In this document: piece by piece, positions 26,349 through 35,164 of the stretch
Numbering within the stretch: position 1 is the first letter of the stretch
Layout: every line of letters begins with the position of its first letter
NCBI RefSeq assembly: GCF_022832375.1
Contig: NZ_JALHLG010000014.1
Span: 1-64,000 of the forward strand
Length of the DNA: 64,000 nt
Direction of reading: 5' to 3'
Origin: Novosphingobium beihaiense
Lineage (GTDB): Bacteria > Pseudomonadota > Alphaproteobacteria > Sphingomonadales > Sphingomonadaceae
Program-made: the position numbers and the translations under genes
The notes under the pieces: model-generated
The model's database searches: none
What the model was told of the DNA's origin: nothing
The model's input: the letters and a program-made list of their open reading frames with translations, nothing else

Positions 26349-26369
26349 CATTCAAGTTAGCAAAGCCGT

Positions 26370-26795
26370 TCACCCCGACCGGTGATAGGGATGCCCCGCC
26401 AGAATCGCCGTTGCCCGCCACAATTGCTCGGCCAGCATCGCGCGCGCCAGTAAGTGCGGCCAGGTCATCTTGCCGAAGCAGAGCAGGTGATCAGTCTGGG
26501 CGCGGGCTTTGTCGCCGTGGCCATCGGCGGCGCCGATCAGGAAGCGGCATTCGCGCACGCCCTCGTCTCGCCAGCGGCCGAGCAGGGCGGCGAATTCCTC
26601 CGAGGTCATAGCCTTGCCGCGCTCGTCCAGCAGCACTTCGCGCACCGGGGTCTGCACGGGTGGTGGCACTTTGCCGCCGGTGTCGGGCAGTTCGCTGTGC
26701 TTGAACGGCCAGGTGATCCGCTTGGCATAGCGGTCCAGCAGTTCGGCCTCGGGCGAGCGGGCGATCTTTCCGCGGGCGATGATATGAAGCAGCAT
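26370..26795 (-). CDS. rlmH: 23S rRNA (pseudouridine1915-N3)-methyltransferase
   Basis: 141 residues of the SPOUT family enzyme that methylates pseudouridine 1915 in helix 69 of 23S rRNA. The N-terminus is MLLHIIARGKIA; the SAM-binding knot carries ECRFLIGAADGHG, then LLCFGKMTWPHLLARAMLAEQLWRA, and the C-terminus ends in AGHPYHRSG, the usual RlmH tail. It follows rsfS in the standard order, but the next gene downstream is not the EnvC-like gene as often found. Confidence 0.96.
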   Translation of the reverse strand: MLLHIIARGKIARSPEAELLDRYAKRITWPFKHSELPDTGGKVPPPVQTPVREVLLDERGKAMTSEEFAALLGRWRDEGVRECRFLIGAADGHGDKARAQTDHLLCFGKMTWPHLLARAMLAEQLWRATAILAGHPYHRSG

Positions 26796-26897
26796 GTCGG
26801 GAGCACGCAGAACGCCACGGCGCTTCTTGCGCGAAAAGTCCTCTCGCTCTGCCCGGCCGCTTCCGGGCCGGGCTGTTCTGTCAACCGGGCTGGCCGC

Positions 26898-27296
26898 TCA
26901 GGCCGCGCCGGAGGGTCCGTCGAAGCCCCACATCCTCTCCAGGTTGTAGAAGCTGCGCACTTCCGGGCGGAAGAGATGGACAATCACGCCGCCGGCATCG
27001 ACCAGCACCCAGTCGGCCGCGGGCAGACCCTCGATCCGGGGACCGCCGAAGCCGCCCTGTTTGAGCCGCTCGCCGAGTTTCTGCGCCATGGCGGCCACTT
27101 GCCGGGTCGAACGGCCCGACGCGATCACCATGTAATCCGCAATGCTGGATTTGCCTTCGAGGTCGATAGTCACGAGATCCTGCGCCTGATCGTCGTCAAG
27201 CGACTGCAGGATAAGGGCGAGAAGCGGGTCGTCGCTTTCGACTATCGCCGGGGGCGTGGTGCCGGCCGCGGCCGGCTGTATCTGTGCCTGTGGCAT
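26898..27296 (-). CDS. rsfS: Ribosomal silencing factor RsfS
   Basis: 132 residues of the RsfS/Iojap family, which binds uL14 and keeps ribosomal subunits apart when nutrients run low. Seen: SLDDDQAQDLVTIDLEGKSS, ADYMVIASGRSTRQVAAMAQ, DWVLVDAGGVIVHLFRPEVR, and the ending YNLERMWG. The alanine/proline-rich first 20 residues are extra. It sits between nadD and rlmH, as in most alphaproteobacteria. Confidence 0.95.
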   Translation of the reverse strand: MPQAQIQPAAAGTTPPAIVESDDPLLALILQSLDDDQAQDLVTIDLEGKSSIADYMVIASGRSTRQVAAMAQKLGERLKQGGFGGPRIEGLPAADWVLVDAGGVIVHLFRPEVRSFYNLERMWGFDGPSGAA

Positions 27297-27410
27297 CTTA
27301 GTGGGTAACTGCTCCTTTCAGGGATCGCGCCGGGCCAGTGGAAACCACCGCGCCGTTTTCGATCATGTTTGGGGTAAGCCGGATGGGCAGGAAAAAGGCC
27401 TCAGGGCCGT

Positions 27411-28088
27411 TCACGCTGCGGTTCCCGGGATGGGGCGGTGCGTGACAGCGTCCCGGCAGGGCATGGAACGCAAAGCCCGCGTTCCGCTTGTCCGGGCCCA
27501 GTCCGGATCGGCCTGGCGTATCGCCGTGGCCGACCGCGTATCGGGGTCGAATCGCAATGTCACTAGCGCAGGTGCGCTCCACCTTTCCGGGCTGCGAAGA
27601 CTGGCAGGAGGCCTCCGGAATCGCCTCAACCAGGCCATCGCGGGGCTCGCGAGGGCAGCGCCATCATACCCCGGACGGGCAATCACTGCAATCGGCATGA
27701 GTTTCGCCATGGCGCGCCAGTCTTTCCACTTGTGGAATTGCGCCAGATTGTCCGCCCCCATCAGCCACACGAAGCGCCGTTTCGGATAGCGCCGCAGCAG
27801 CCTGCGCAAGGTATCGACGGTATAGCGGGTGCCCAGTTCGCGCTCGATCGCGGTGACGCGAATGCGCGCACGGCGGGCCTGCCGGCGGGCCGAATTCACC
27901 CGCGCGGCGAGCGGCGCCATCCCGGCGGCGGGCTTGAGCGGATTGCCGGGCGAGACCAGCCACCACACCTCGTCGAGCGCCAGCGCATCGATCGCGAACA
28001 ACGAAATGCGCCGGTGCCCGCCGTGGGCCGGGTTGAAACTGCCGCCGAGGAGCCCGGTCACCGGGCCGCAGCGCCGCCGTGAAGCCAT
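27411..28088 (-). CDS. nadD: Nicotinate-nucleotide adenylyltransferase
   Basis: 225 residues of the nucleotidyltransferase fold, making deamido-NAD from nicotinate mononucleotide and ATP. The nucleotide-binding motif is GLLGGSFNPAHGGHRRIS, followed by LDEVWWLVSPGNPLKP, WLMGADNLAQFHKW and the C-terminal TRSATAIR, a variant of the ISSTxIR signature. The last 25 residues are a basic extension without clear similarity. The start lies four bases after the proA stop. Confidence 0.94.
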   Translation of the reverse strand: MASRRRCGPVTGLLGGSFNPAHGGHRRISLFAIDALALDEVWWLVSPGNPLKPAAGMAPLAARVNSARRQARRARIRVTAIERELGTRYTVDTLRRLLRRYPKRRFVWLMGADNLAQFHKWKDWRAMAKLMPIAVIARPGYDGAALASPAMAWLRRFRRPPASLRSPERWSAPALVTLRFDPDTRSATAIRQADPDWARTSGTRALRSMPCRDAVTHRPIPGTAA

Positions 28089-28092
28089 GGCG

Positions 28093-29394
28093 TTACGGGC
28101 GCGTCTGACCGCTGCCGCGCACCAGCCACTTGTACGTCGTCAGCCCTTCGAGCGCGACCGGGCCGCGCGCATGGAGGCGCCCGGTGGCAATGCCGATCTC
28201 CGCGCCAAGGCCGAATTCGCCGCCATCGGCGAACTGGCTGGAGGCATTGACCATGACAATGGCGCTGTCGACTTCATTGAGGAAGCGCTCGGCCGCCGCC
28301 GGATCTCCGGTGACGATGGCATCGGTGTGGTGCGAGGAATGGGCGGCGATGTGTTCCAGCGCCGCATCGAGCCCGTCCACCACCGCGACCGAGAGCACCG
28401 AATCGAGATATTCGGTGTCCCAGTCCGCATCGCTGGCGGGCAGGATGCGCGGATCGAGCGAGCGCGCGCGGGAATCGCCGCGCAGTTCGCACCCGGCATC
28501 GAGCAGGCCCGCCACCACCGAGGCGCTTTCGGGGAACTGCGTGTCGATCAGCAGCGTCTCCATCGCCCCGCAAATGCCGGTGCGGCGCATCTTGGCATTG
28601 AGCGCGACGCCGCGCGCCATCTCGGGATCGGCGGCGGCATGGATGTAAGTGTGACAGATGCCGTCGAGGTGGGCGAGCACAGGCACCCGGGCATCGGCCT
28701 GCACCCGCGCGACGAGGCTCTTGCCCCCGCGCGGCACGATCATGTCGATCAGGCCCACCGCCGTCAGCATGGCACCGACAGCGGCGCGGTCCTGCGTCGG
28801 CATGAGCTGGATCGCGGCGGCGGGAAGCCCCGCGCTTTCCAGCCCCTCAGCAAAGGCAGCCGCGATCGCCCGGTTCGAATGCAGCGCCTCGCTGCCGCCG
28901 CGCAGCAGCACGGCATTGCCCGAACGCAGGCACAGCGCCGCCGCATCGGCCGTCACATTGGGGCGGCTTTCGTAGATGATGCCGATCAGGCCGATGGGAA
29001 TGCGCACGCGGCTGAGCTTCAGCCCGTTGGGCCGCTCGCTCTCGGCAATCACCTCGCCCACCGGATCGGGCAGGCTCGCGACCTGCTCCACGGCACCGGC
29101 CATGCCGGCCAGCCGCGCGGGATCGAGCCGCAGCCGGTCAAGCATGGCGCCGGTCAGCCCCTTGGCCTCACCCGCCGCCACATCGCGCGCATTGGCCTCC
29201 AGAATGGCTGGTTCAGCCGCCCGAAGCACGCCAGCCACGGCGCGCAGGGCTTCCGCCTTCTGTGCGTCAGTGAGCCGCGCCAGAACGCGCTGTGCGGCGC
29301 GGCCATCACGGGCAAGACGCGCGACCAGATCTTCAGGCGATTCGCCGGCTGCACCGGCAGGCCGGTCAGCAACAGGGGCAGTCTGTACAGTCAT
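28093..29394 (-). CDS. proA: Gamma-glutamyl phosphate reductase
   Basis: 433 residues of the ProA aldehyde dehydrogenase-like enzyme, second step of proline synthesis (NADPH reduction of glutamyl phosphate). Seen: GVIESERPNGLKLSRVR-type region, IGIIYESRPNVTADAAALC, LRGGSEALHSNRAI, the catalytic cysteine in RTGICGAMETLLID, and the C-terminal EFGLGAEIGIATGRLHARGP and LTTYKW. It heads the minus-strand run proA-nadD-rsfS-rlmH. proB is not in the window. Confidence 0.97.
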   Translation of the reverse strand: MTVQTAPVADRPAGAAGESPEDLVARLARDGRAAQRVLARLTDAQKAEALRAVAGVLRAAEPAILEANARDVAAGEAKGLTGAMLDRLRLDPARLAGMAGAVEQVASLPDPVGEVIAESERPNGLKLSRVRIPIGLIGIIYESRPNVTADAAALCLRSGNAVLLRGGSEALHSNRAIAAAFAEGLESAGLPAAAIQLMPTQDRAAVGAMLTAVGLIDMIVPRGGKSLVARVQADARVPVLAHLDGICHTYIHAAADPEMARGVALNAKMRRTGICGAMETLLIDTQFPESASVVAGLLDAGCELRGDSRARSLDPRILPASDADWDTEYLDSVLSVAVVDGLDAALEHIAAHSSHHTDAIVTGDPAAAERFLNEVDSAIVMVNASSQFADGGEFGLGAEIGIATGRLHARGPVALEGLTTYKWLVRGSGQTRP

Positions 29395-29693
29395 GGCGCC
29401 CGACTACCACCGAAGCGCGCGATTGTCACCGTTTCCTGCGGTTTCCGCCGCCTGTGCCTGCCAGGCAACACCAGCGGTGATAATTGCAACATACTCCATT
29501 CTACAGTAGTTTTCATTTGACATAGACCCGTCACGCACCTCGGCCGGGTCAAGAAGTTCCTTCAGCTCATCGCACTACAGGGTCGGTTCACCCCGATTCA
29601 GCAAGGGTTCACGATAAGCTGATTCGCCTTACCCCCCCTTCCCTGCTAGCTCACCGGCCCGGGAATGAGATCGAAAAATCAAGCGGGGTCGTT

Positions 29694-30833
29694 TTGAAGC
29701 TGACATTCTCCGGGGCGTGGCTTTCACGCTTGCGGGCTATGTTTCCCGATCGCGAGTTCATCATGCGGTCGCAGGGACAGGTTCGTTTTATCCAAATCTC
29801 GTCTCGCGTGCAGATGGCCGCGGCGGGAGCCGCCACCGCGCTCCTGACGGTCTGGCTCGGAACGATGGGCGCCGCCGCTGTCGCCAAAGTCTACGCCAGC
29901 CATGAACAGGCCGTGCTGCTGAACCGCGAAGCCGCCGTCGCCAAGTCCGAAAGCCGCGTTCAGGCCTATCGCGACAACATCAGCGAAACGACCGCCGATC
30001 TCGCCCGCCGCCAGAAATTCATCGAACAGATGGTAGAGGCCCATATCGGCGGCCTCCCCGACGACAAGAAGGCCGGTGAAACCGTTTCCGACAGTTCCGG
30101 CGAAGCGGCCAAGACGGTGCGCAAGGTCAGCGAAGTCCTGCCCGAAGCGCGTGGCCTCGCCCAGATCGAAGCTGAACAGCTCGCCTTCGTCGAACGCCTG
30201 ACCCGCTATGCGGACCGCCGCTCGGCCAGCGCCAGCGCCGCGATCCGCAAGCTGGGCCTCAATCCCAATGCCATCATCGCCGGTTCGAACGGCGCCGAGG
30301 GTGGCCCGCTGATGCGCCTTGCCACCTCGGCCGACGGCAGTCTCGATCCGCGCTTCCAGCGCATGGGCATGAGCCTGGCCCGCATGGATGCGCTGGAAAA
30401 CGGCCTGGCCTCTATCCCGCAGGTCAGCCCGGCGCATGTCGCCTACGTTTCTTCAAGCTACGGCTATCGCCGCGATCCGTTCACCGGCGGCGCCGCGTTC
30501 CATGCCGGGCTCGACTTTCCCGGCCCGCGCGGCTCGGCGATCTACGCCGCCGCCAAAGGCACCGTCAGCTTCGTCGGCCGCCGTCACGGCTACGGCAACT
30601 GCATCGAGATCAACCATGGCAACGGGCTGATGACCCGCTACGCCCACCTTTCCGGCTTCAAGAAGACCCACGTTGGCGAACACGTCGATGCCGGGACGGT
30701 GATCGGCGCGATGGGCAGCACCGGGCGCTCCACCGGCCCGCACCTCCATTTCGAGGTCCGCATTCACGGCCGCCCGGTCAACCCGCGTCCCTTCCTTGAA
30801 GCCAACCGAAATGTTCAGCAAAAAGACTCCTGA
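29694..30833 (+). CDS. M23 family peptidoglycan endopeptidase
   Basis: About 379 residues from a TTG (alternative ATG at 29736). A cytoplasmic N-terminus and one membrane helix (MAAAGAATALLTVWLGTMGAAA) lead into a coiled-coil region and a LytM domain with intact zinc ligands: FHAGLDF (H and D) and GPHLHFEVRI (HxH). It probably cleaves peptide crosslinks in peptidoglycan. The stop falls inside the start region of the bactofilin gene. This pairing is known from cell-shape modules where bactofilin positions an M23 enzyme. Confidence 0.92.
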   Translation: MKLTFSGAWLSRLRAMFPDREFIMRSQGQVRFIQISSRVQMAAAGAATALLTVWLGTMGAAAVAKVYASHEQAVLLNREAAVAKSESRVQAYRDNISETTADLARRQKFIEQMVEAHIGGLPDDKKAGETVSDSSGEAAKTVRKVSEVLPEARGLAQIEAEQLAFVERLTRYADRRSASASAAIRKLGLNPNAIIAGSNGAEGGPLMRLATSADGSLDPRFQRMGMSLARMDALENGLASIPQVSPAHVAYVSSSYGYRRDPFTGGAAFHAGLDFPGPRGSAIYAAAKGTVSFVGRRHGYGNCIEINHGNGLMTRYAHLSGFKKTHVGEHVDAGTVIGAMGSTGRSTGPHLHFEVRIHGRPVNPRPFLEANRNVQQKDS

Positions 30834-31254
30834 TATGGCCCGGACTCCCGCCGCTCCCCGCCCCGCAGGCACTTCCACGTTCTCGATGCTGGGGGCCGAT
30901 ACGGTCATCACCGGCAATATCGAGGCGACGGCCGATCTGCATATCGATGGCCGCATCGATGGCGACATCGCCTGCAACGCCCTGGTGCAGGGTGAGGAAA
31001 GCCAGATCACCGGCGGCATCCGCGCGGAAACCGTGCGCGTGGCCGGACTGGTGCGCGGAACGATCGCCGCGCGCGAAGTGGTTATCCTCAGAACCGCGCG
31101 GATCGAGGGCGATGTCGCTTACGACACGCTCACCATCGAGCAAGGCGCGCGCCTCGAAGGGCACCTCAGCCCCAACGGCGGCCAGACCCCGCCCGCCATG
31201 GCCCAGCTTCCCAAGGCCAGCAGCGAAGCCGAACTGGTGCTCGCTTCGGAGTAA
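30811..31254 (+). CDS. Bactofilin
   Basis: 147 residues. The start MFSKKTPD is chosen because this short basic/hydrophobic N-terminus is the membrane-targeting sequence of bactofilins (Caulobacter BacA begins similarly). It overlaps the M23 gene by 23 bases. The core (FSMLGADTVITGNIEATADL to TIEQGARLEGHL) is the repetitive beta-helix that self-assembles into filaments without nucleotide. The C-terminus is a short unstructured tail. A non-overlapping ATG at 30835 is the alternative. Confidence 0.95.
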   Translation: MFSKKTPDMARTPAAPRPAGTSTFSMLGADTVITGNIEATADLHIDGRIDGDIACNALVQGEESQITGGIRAETVRVAGLVRGTIAAREVVILRTARIEGDVAYDTLTIEQGARLEGHLSPNGGQTPPAMAQLPKASSEAELVLASE

Positions 31255-31333
31255 AATCCGGCAGGCTGCGAATTCGCCTGCCTGCCGCCTCGGCCCCGTT
31301 GCGCTTCGCCGGAAGACCCGGCACTATTTCCGC

Positions 31334-31828
31334 ATGATCCGGAAGGCCCCTCTGTGTCTGACACGTGCCGCAATCGTGGCCCTGGCCGTACAGGCGGGTT
31401 CCGTCAGCCCTTCATTCGCGGGAGAACGCAGCTTGGAACGCACGGCAACAGGTGAATTCGACATCCGGCTTACGCCGATGGAAGCCTCCGAATCCACTGT
31501 CGGCAGCATGGCCATTGCCAAGACGTTCCATGGCGGTCTGACCGGCACCAGCACGGGGCAGATGCTCGCCGTGCGCACCGGCGTCGAGGACTCAGCCGGC
31601 TACGTCGCGATGGAGCGCGTTTCGGGCACGCTCGATGGCAGGACGGGCACTTTTGCCCTCCAGCACAGCGGCACGATGGACAATGGCGTGCAGACGCAAT
31701 CGGTAACGGTAGTGCCGGATTCGGGGACCGGCAGCCTGACTGGCATTACCGGATCAATGACAATCACGGTCGCAGAGGGAAAGCACTCGTACAGCTTTCG
31801 CTATGCGCTCCCGCCGGTCAAACCGTAG
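31334..31828 (+). CDS. Secreted DUF3224-like protein
   Basis: 164 residues with a signal peptide (AAIVALAVQAGSVSPSFA). The mature part matches the DUF3224 pattern: ATGEFDIRLTPMEASE, IAKTFHGGLTGTSTGQMLA, VAMERVSGTLDGRTGTFALQ, HSGTM, and GTGSLTGITGSMTI with an ending HSYSFRYALP. It is probably an allene-oxide-cyclase-like beta barrel. The function is unknown. It ends six bases from the convergent sufA stop. Confidence 0.85.
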   Translation: MIRKAPLCLTRAAIVALAVQAGSVSPSFAGERSLERTATGEFDIRLTPMEASESTVGSMAIAKTFHGGLTGTSTGQMLAVRTGVEDSAGYVAMERVSGTLDGRTGTFALQHSGTMDNGVQTQSVTVVPDSGTGSLTGITGSMTITVAEGKHSYSFRYALPPVKP

Positions 31829-31834
31829 GCCCCC

Positions 31835-32188
31835 TCAGACCGTGAAGCTTTCGCCGCAACCGCAGGCGCCCTTGGCATTGGGATTGTCAAACACGAAACC
31901 GGCGGTGAAATCGTCTTCCTGCCAGTCCATGGTGCTGCCGATCAGATAGAGCACCGACGCGCCATCGATGTAGAACGTGCCGCCGGGGGTTTCGATCTTC
32001 TCGTCGAACTTGGCTTCCTCAGTCACGTAATCGACCGAATAGGCCAAACCCGAGCAGCCGCGCTGCGGAGTCGAGAGCTTGACGCCGATGGCCTCTTGCG
32101 GGGCCATGCTCATCAGCTTGGCAATGCGCGCTTCGGCGGCGGGAGTCAGCACGACGGCTGCGGGGCGTTCGCGGGTTGCAGTGGTCAT
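31835..32188 (-). CDS. sufA: A-type Fe-S carrier (SufA/IscA family)
   Basis: 117 residues with the three conserved cysteines of A-type carriers: one in RGCSGLAYSVDY and two in GACGCGESF at the C-terminus. The carrier accepts clusters from SufBCD and passes them to target proteins. It is the last gene of the SUF operon and overlaps the upstream acetyltransferase gene by four bases. Confidence 0.95.
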   Translation of the reverse strand: MTTATRERPAAVVLTPAAEARIAKLMSMAPQEAIGVKLSTPQRGCSGLAYSVDYVTEEAKFDEKIETPGGTFYIDGASVLYLIGSTMDWQEDDFTAGFVFDNPNAKGACGCGESFTV

Positions 32189-32694
32189 AATTTCTTTTCC
32201 CAGAACTGCGCGGTCCCGGCTTCGGGATCGAGCGCGTAGTTTCCGTAGCCAAGCGCGGCGTAGAGCCCCTTGGCGCGCGCATTACCGCTTAGCACTTCCA
32301 GCGTGATCTTGCAGGCGCCGCGCGCACGCGCCTCTTCTTCCACGGCCTGCATCAGCGCGCGGCCCACGCCCTTGCCACGCAGGTCCGGCTTCACCGCCAG
32401 ATCGTGGATATTGATCAGCGGACGCGCAGCGAACGTGGAAAACCCGGTAAAGCAATTGGCCAGCCCTACCGCTTCATCGCCATCGAAGGCGAGCAACGAA
32501 AAGGCGCCGGGGAACGCATCAAGCGCACTGATCAGCCGTTCGCGCGCCGCGGGATCGAGCGGCGCGCCGCCGCCCATCGGGTCGCGCGCATAGACATCGA
32601 GCATCGCCACAACGGCTTCGGCATCGGGCGCATAGCCATAGTCGGCCTGCCGCACTGTCACGGCCAGGGTATCAAGGGCAGCGGTTTCGTTCAC
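32185..32694 (-). CDS. GNAT family N-acetyltransferase within the suf operon
   Basis: 169 residues from a GTG that overlaps the sufT stop (GTGA). Motif A is NIHDLAVKPDLRGKGVGRAL, motif B follows with CKITLEVLSGNARAKGLYAALGY. The substrate is unknown. Four-base overlaps on both sides place it firmly in the SUF transcript. Its link to Fe-S assembly is unexplained. Confidence 0.87.
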   Translation of the reverse strand: MNETAALDTLAVTVRQADYGYAPDAEAVVAMLDVYARDPMGGGAPLDPAARERLISALDAFPGAFSLLAFDGDEAVGLANCFTGFSTFAARPLINIHDLAVKPDLRGKGVGRALMQAVEEEARARGACKITLEVLSGNARAKGLYAALGYGNYALDPEAGTAQFWEKKL

Positions 32695-33167
32695 AGCATG
32701 CCCAGTTCCAGCTTCGCCTCGTCGGACATCTTGGCCATGTCCCACGGCGGATCCCAGACAAGGCTCACCTCGCTGTCCCGCACGCCCGGCACGGCGGCGA
32801 TGCGCAGTTCCACTTCGCCCGGCATCGATTCGGCCACCGGGCAATGCGGTGTCGTCAGCGTCATCGTCACCGTCACCGAAGCTTCCGGCGAGACATCGAC
32901 GCCGTAGATCAGGCCGAGATCGTAGATATTCACCGGGATTTCCGGGTCGAAAATCTCCTTCAGCGCGCTGATCACGCCTTCGTAGATCGCTCCGCCCGGC
33001 GCGCCGGGATCGGTCCCTTGCGGCTTTTCGGCGAGGAAACCATCAAGATAGTCACGCTTGCGCTCCAGCTTTTCGGCCGGGGTTTCCGCGTCTTCCACGC
33101 GCGCGCGCTGCGGCGGGTCAGCCGATTCGACTTCCTCGATCTCGAATTTGCGCGGTTCGTCGTTCAT
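32691..33167 (-). CDS. sufT: SUF-associated DUF59/MIP18-like Fe-S assembly factor (SufT-like)
   Basis: 158 residues. The N-terminal 60 are charged and variable; the DUF59 domain follows: ISALKEIFDPEIPVNIYDLG, LIYGVDVSPEASVTVTMTLT, TPHCPVAESMP with the conserved cysteine, and VSLVWDPPWDMAKMSDEAK. SufT-like proteins support cluster delivery or maturation. It is coupled by four-base overlaps to sufS and the acetyltransferase. Confidence 0.9.
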   Translation of the reverse strand: MNDEPRKFEIEEVESADPPQRARVEDAETPAEKLERKRDYLDGFLAEKPQGTDPGAPGGAIYEGVISALKEIFDPEIPVNIYDLGLIYGVDVSPEASVTVTMTLTTPHCPVAESMPGEVELRIAAVPGVRDSEVSLVWDPPWDMAKMSDEAKLELGML

Positions 33168-34378
33168 CCGAAGATTCTCCTGGTGCGCTCGATCCCTTTC
33201 AGGAGGGCCTCAATATCGCTTTCATCACTGTAAAGGCCAAAGCTGGCCCGGGCGGTGGCGGGAACGCCAAGGTGGTCCATCAGCGGCTGCGCGCAATGGT
33301 GGCCCGCCCGGATCGCGACCCTTTGCCCATCCGGACCTTCCTCGTCCAATATGGTGCCGAGGTCGTGCGGGTGAACCCCGTCGATCGCGAAACTGACGAT
33401 TCCCACCGAATCTTCAGGGCCGAACACCGTCACATCGTTGCGCTTGCGCAGTACATCACGCAGCTTGGCCGCCAGTTCGCGTTCGTGCCGTTCGGCCCGG
33501 TCGAGCCCGACGCCGGCCAGCCAGTCCATCGCGGCAGCCATGCCCAGCGCCTCGACGATCATCGGCGTGCCCGCCTCGAAGCGCTGCGGCGCGGGGGCGA
33601 AAGTCGTTTTCTCGAACGTCACCCGGTCGATCATCGCGCCGCCGCCCTGCCAGGGCGGCATGGCATCGAGGAGCGCCTTGCGCGCCCAGAGCGCACCAAT
33701 CCCGGTGGGGCCATAGAGCTTGTGCGCCGAGAACACGTAGAAATCGCAATCGAGCGCGGCCATGTCGAGCGCGATGCGCGGCGCGGCCTGGCATCCGTCG
33801 ATCAGCAGCAGCGCGCCCACACCATGCGCCAGATCCGCCGCGCGGCGCACATCGAGCACGCCACCCAGCACGTTCGAGACATGCGCGAAGGCCACCAGCT
33901 TGTGCGCGGGCGTGAGCATGGCTTCGGCGGCATCGAGATCGATCGCGCCTTCCGCCGTCAGCGGGCAAACATCGATCTCCACGCCCGTCCGCTCGCGCAG
34001 GAGCTGCCAGGGCACGATGTTGGAGTGATGCTCCAGCATGGAAACCAGAATGCGGTCCCCCGCCTTGAGGTTCGCCACGCCCCAGGTCTGCGCCACGAGA
34101 TTGATCGCCTCGGTCGCGCCGCGGGTGAAGACGATCTCCTCTTCCGCCCCGCCCACGAATGCGGCACTGCGGCGGCGGGCGCTCTCGAACGCCAGCGTCA
34201 TTTCGGCCGAGCGGGCATAGACACCGCGATGCACAGTCGCATAGTCGCGGCCCAGCGCATTCACGGTGGCATCGATCACAGCCTGCGGCTTCTGCGCGGT
34301 GGCGGCGGTATCGAGGTAATGCCAGCCGTCCGAGAGGCCGGGGAATTCGTCCTTCAGCGTCAGCGTCGCAGTCGTCAC
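33164..34378 (-). CDS. sufS: Cysteine desulfurase SufS
   Basis: 404 residues, class II cysteine desulfurase with PLP. Seen: HYLDTAATAQKPQAVID, VFTRGATEAINLVA, the PLP lysine in VFSAHKLYGPTGIGAL, and the persulfide cysteine in IRAGHHCAQPL. It frees sulfur from cysteine for cluster building. The start is GTG, overlapping the sufD stop. No SufE gene is visible in the window, so the sulfur acceptor must lie elsewhere. Confidence 0.96.
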   Translation of the reverse strand: MTTATLTLKDEFPGLSDGWHYLDTAATAQKPQAVIDATVNALGRDYATVHRGVYARSAEMTLAFESARRRSAAFVGGAEEEIVFTRGATEAINLVAQTWGVANLKAGDRILVSMLEHHSNIVPWQLLRERTGVEIDVCPLTAEGAIDLDAAEAMLTPAHKLVAFAHVSNVLGGVLDVRRAADLAHGVGALLLIDGCQAAPRIALDMAALDCDFYVFSAHKLYGPTGIGALWARKALLDAMPPWQGGGAMIDRVTFEKTTFAPAPQRFEAGTPMIVEALGMAAAMDWLAGVGLDRAERHERELAAKLRDVLRKRNDVTVFGPEDSVGIVSFAIDGVHPHDLGTILDEEGPDGQRVAIRAGHHCAQPLMDHLGVPATARASFGLYSDESDIEALLKGIERTRRIFG

Positions 34379-35124
34379 AGCCCGGCCTCCACCAGCTTGG
34401 CCAGCCGCTCCAGCGCGGCGGTATCGAGAGCCTCTTCCTCCGGCGCCCCGGCAAAAGCCTCGGCAATGAAGGCCTGCAGCATCAGCTTCTTGGCCTGGGC
34501 AGGCGGCAGCCCGCGCGACATCAGGTAGAACAGCCCTTCGTCGTCCAGCTCGCCCACCGCGCAGCCGTGCGCCGCCTTGACGTCATCGGCGTAGATTTCG
34601 AGTTCGGGCCGCGCATTGGCCGTCGCCGTTCGGTCGAGCAGCATGGCCCGCACCGACTGTTCGGCATCGGTCCCGTCCGCGCCGCGATCGACGGCGATGC
34701 AGCCAAGATAAGTCCCGGTGGAATAGCCCGCGAGCACGGTGCGCACGATCTGGCTGGACGTGGCGTTCTCGCCCGCATGGCGGACCTTGGTGACGAGTTC
34801 CAGCATCTCCTTGCCCGTCGCGAGCTGCGCCGCCCCCAGCGTGAAATCGGCACCTTCGGCCAGCGTCACATCGACGGCGATGCGGCCATAGCCGGGCCCG
34901 GCGGTCAGCACGCGCAGATCGAACTTCGCGCCTTTCTCCAGCCGGATATCGAGATGGCGCACGACGGCGCCCTCGCCCAGCTCGATCACCTGGCTCGATT
35001 CTTCCCGCCCGGCGGCGATGACGATTTCCTCGCGCAGCACGGGCCAGACGGTGCCGAGCGCCTCGATATCCGCGTACCGGAAATCCTCGTCCTTGCGGGT
35101 GGGGAGCGTGAGTTCGACGTTCAT
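34375..35124 (-). CDS. sufD: Fe-S cluster scaffold component SufD
   Basis: 249 residues, shorter than many SufD proteins (about 400), mainly because the N-terminal helical part is reduced. It starts MNVELTLPTRKDEDFRYADI. The beta-helix core is clear, with the conserved ending ADDVKAAHGCAVGELDDEGLFYLMSRGLPPAQAKKLMLQAF split over the last 80 residues. It has a strong GGGAGG ribosome site that can be hidden in a hairpin (35132-35155). It forms a complex with SufB and SufC. Confidence 0.94.
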   Translation of the reverse strand: MNVELTLPTRKDEDFRYADIEALGTVWPVLREEIVIAAGREESSQVIELGEGAVVRHLDIRLEKGAKFDLRVLTAGPGYGRIAVDVTLAEGADFTLGAAQLATGKEMLELVTKVRHAGENATSSQIVRTVLAGYSTGTYLGCIAVDRGADGTDAEQSVRAMLLDRTATANARPELEIYADDVKAAHGCAVGELDDEGLFYLMSRGLPPAQAKKLMLQAFIAEAFAGAPEEEALDTAALERLAKLVEAGL

Positions 35125-35131
35125 ATCCGGT

Positions 35132-35155
35132 CCTCCCTGCCGTGCGAAAGGGAGG
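35132..35155 (-). promoter_or_regulatory. Hairpin covering the sufD ribosome binding site
   Basis: On the minus strand CCTCCCT (35155-35149) can pair with AGGGAGG (35138-35132), the Shine-Dalgarno sequence of sufD, across a ten-base loop. This could tune SufD translation relative to SufC. The 40-base gap is the widest between genes inside the SUF operon. Confidence 0.5.
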
Positions 35156-35164
35156 CAGCGCCCA

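Noticed and set aside
25410..26369. Complete Pycsar or CBASS defence operon
   Set aside because: Only a cyclase-like gene is present; no TIR, transmembrane or other effector gene adjoins it, and the neighbours are rlmH and a GFA gene.
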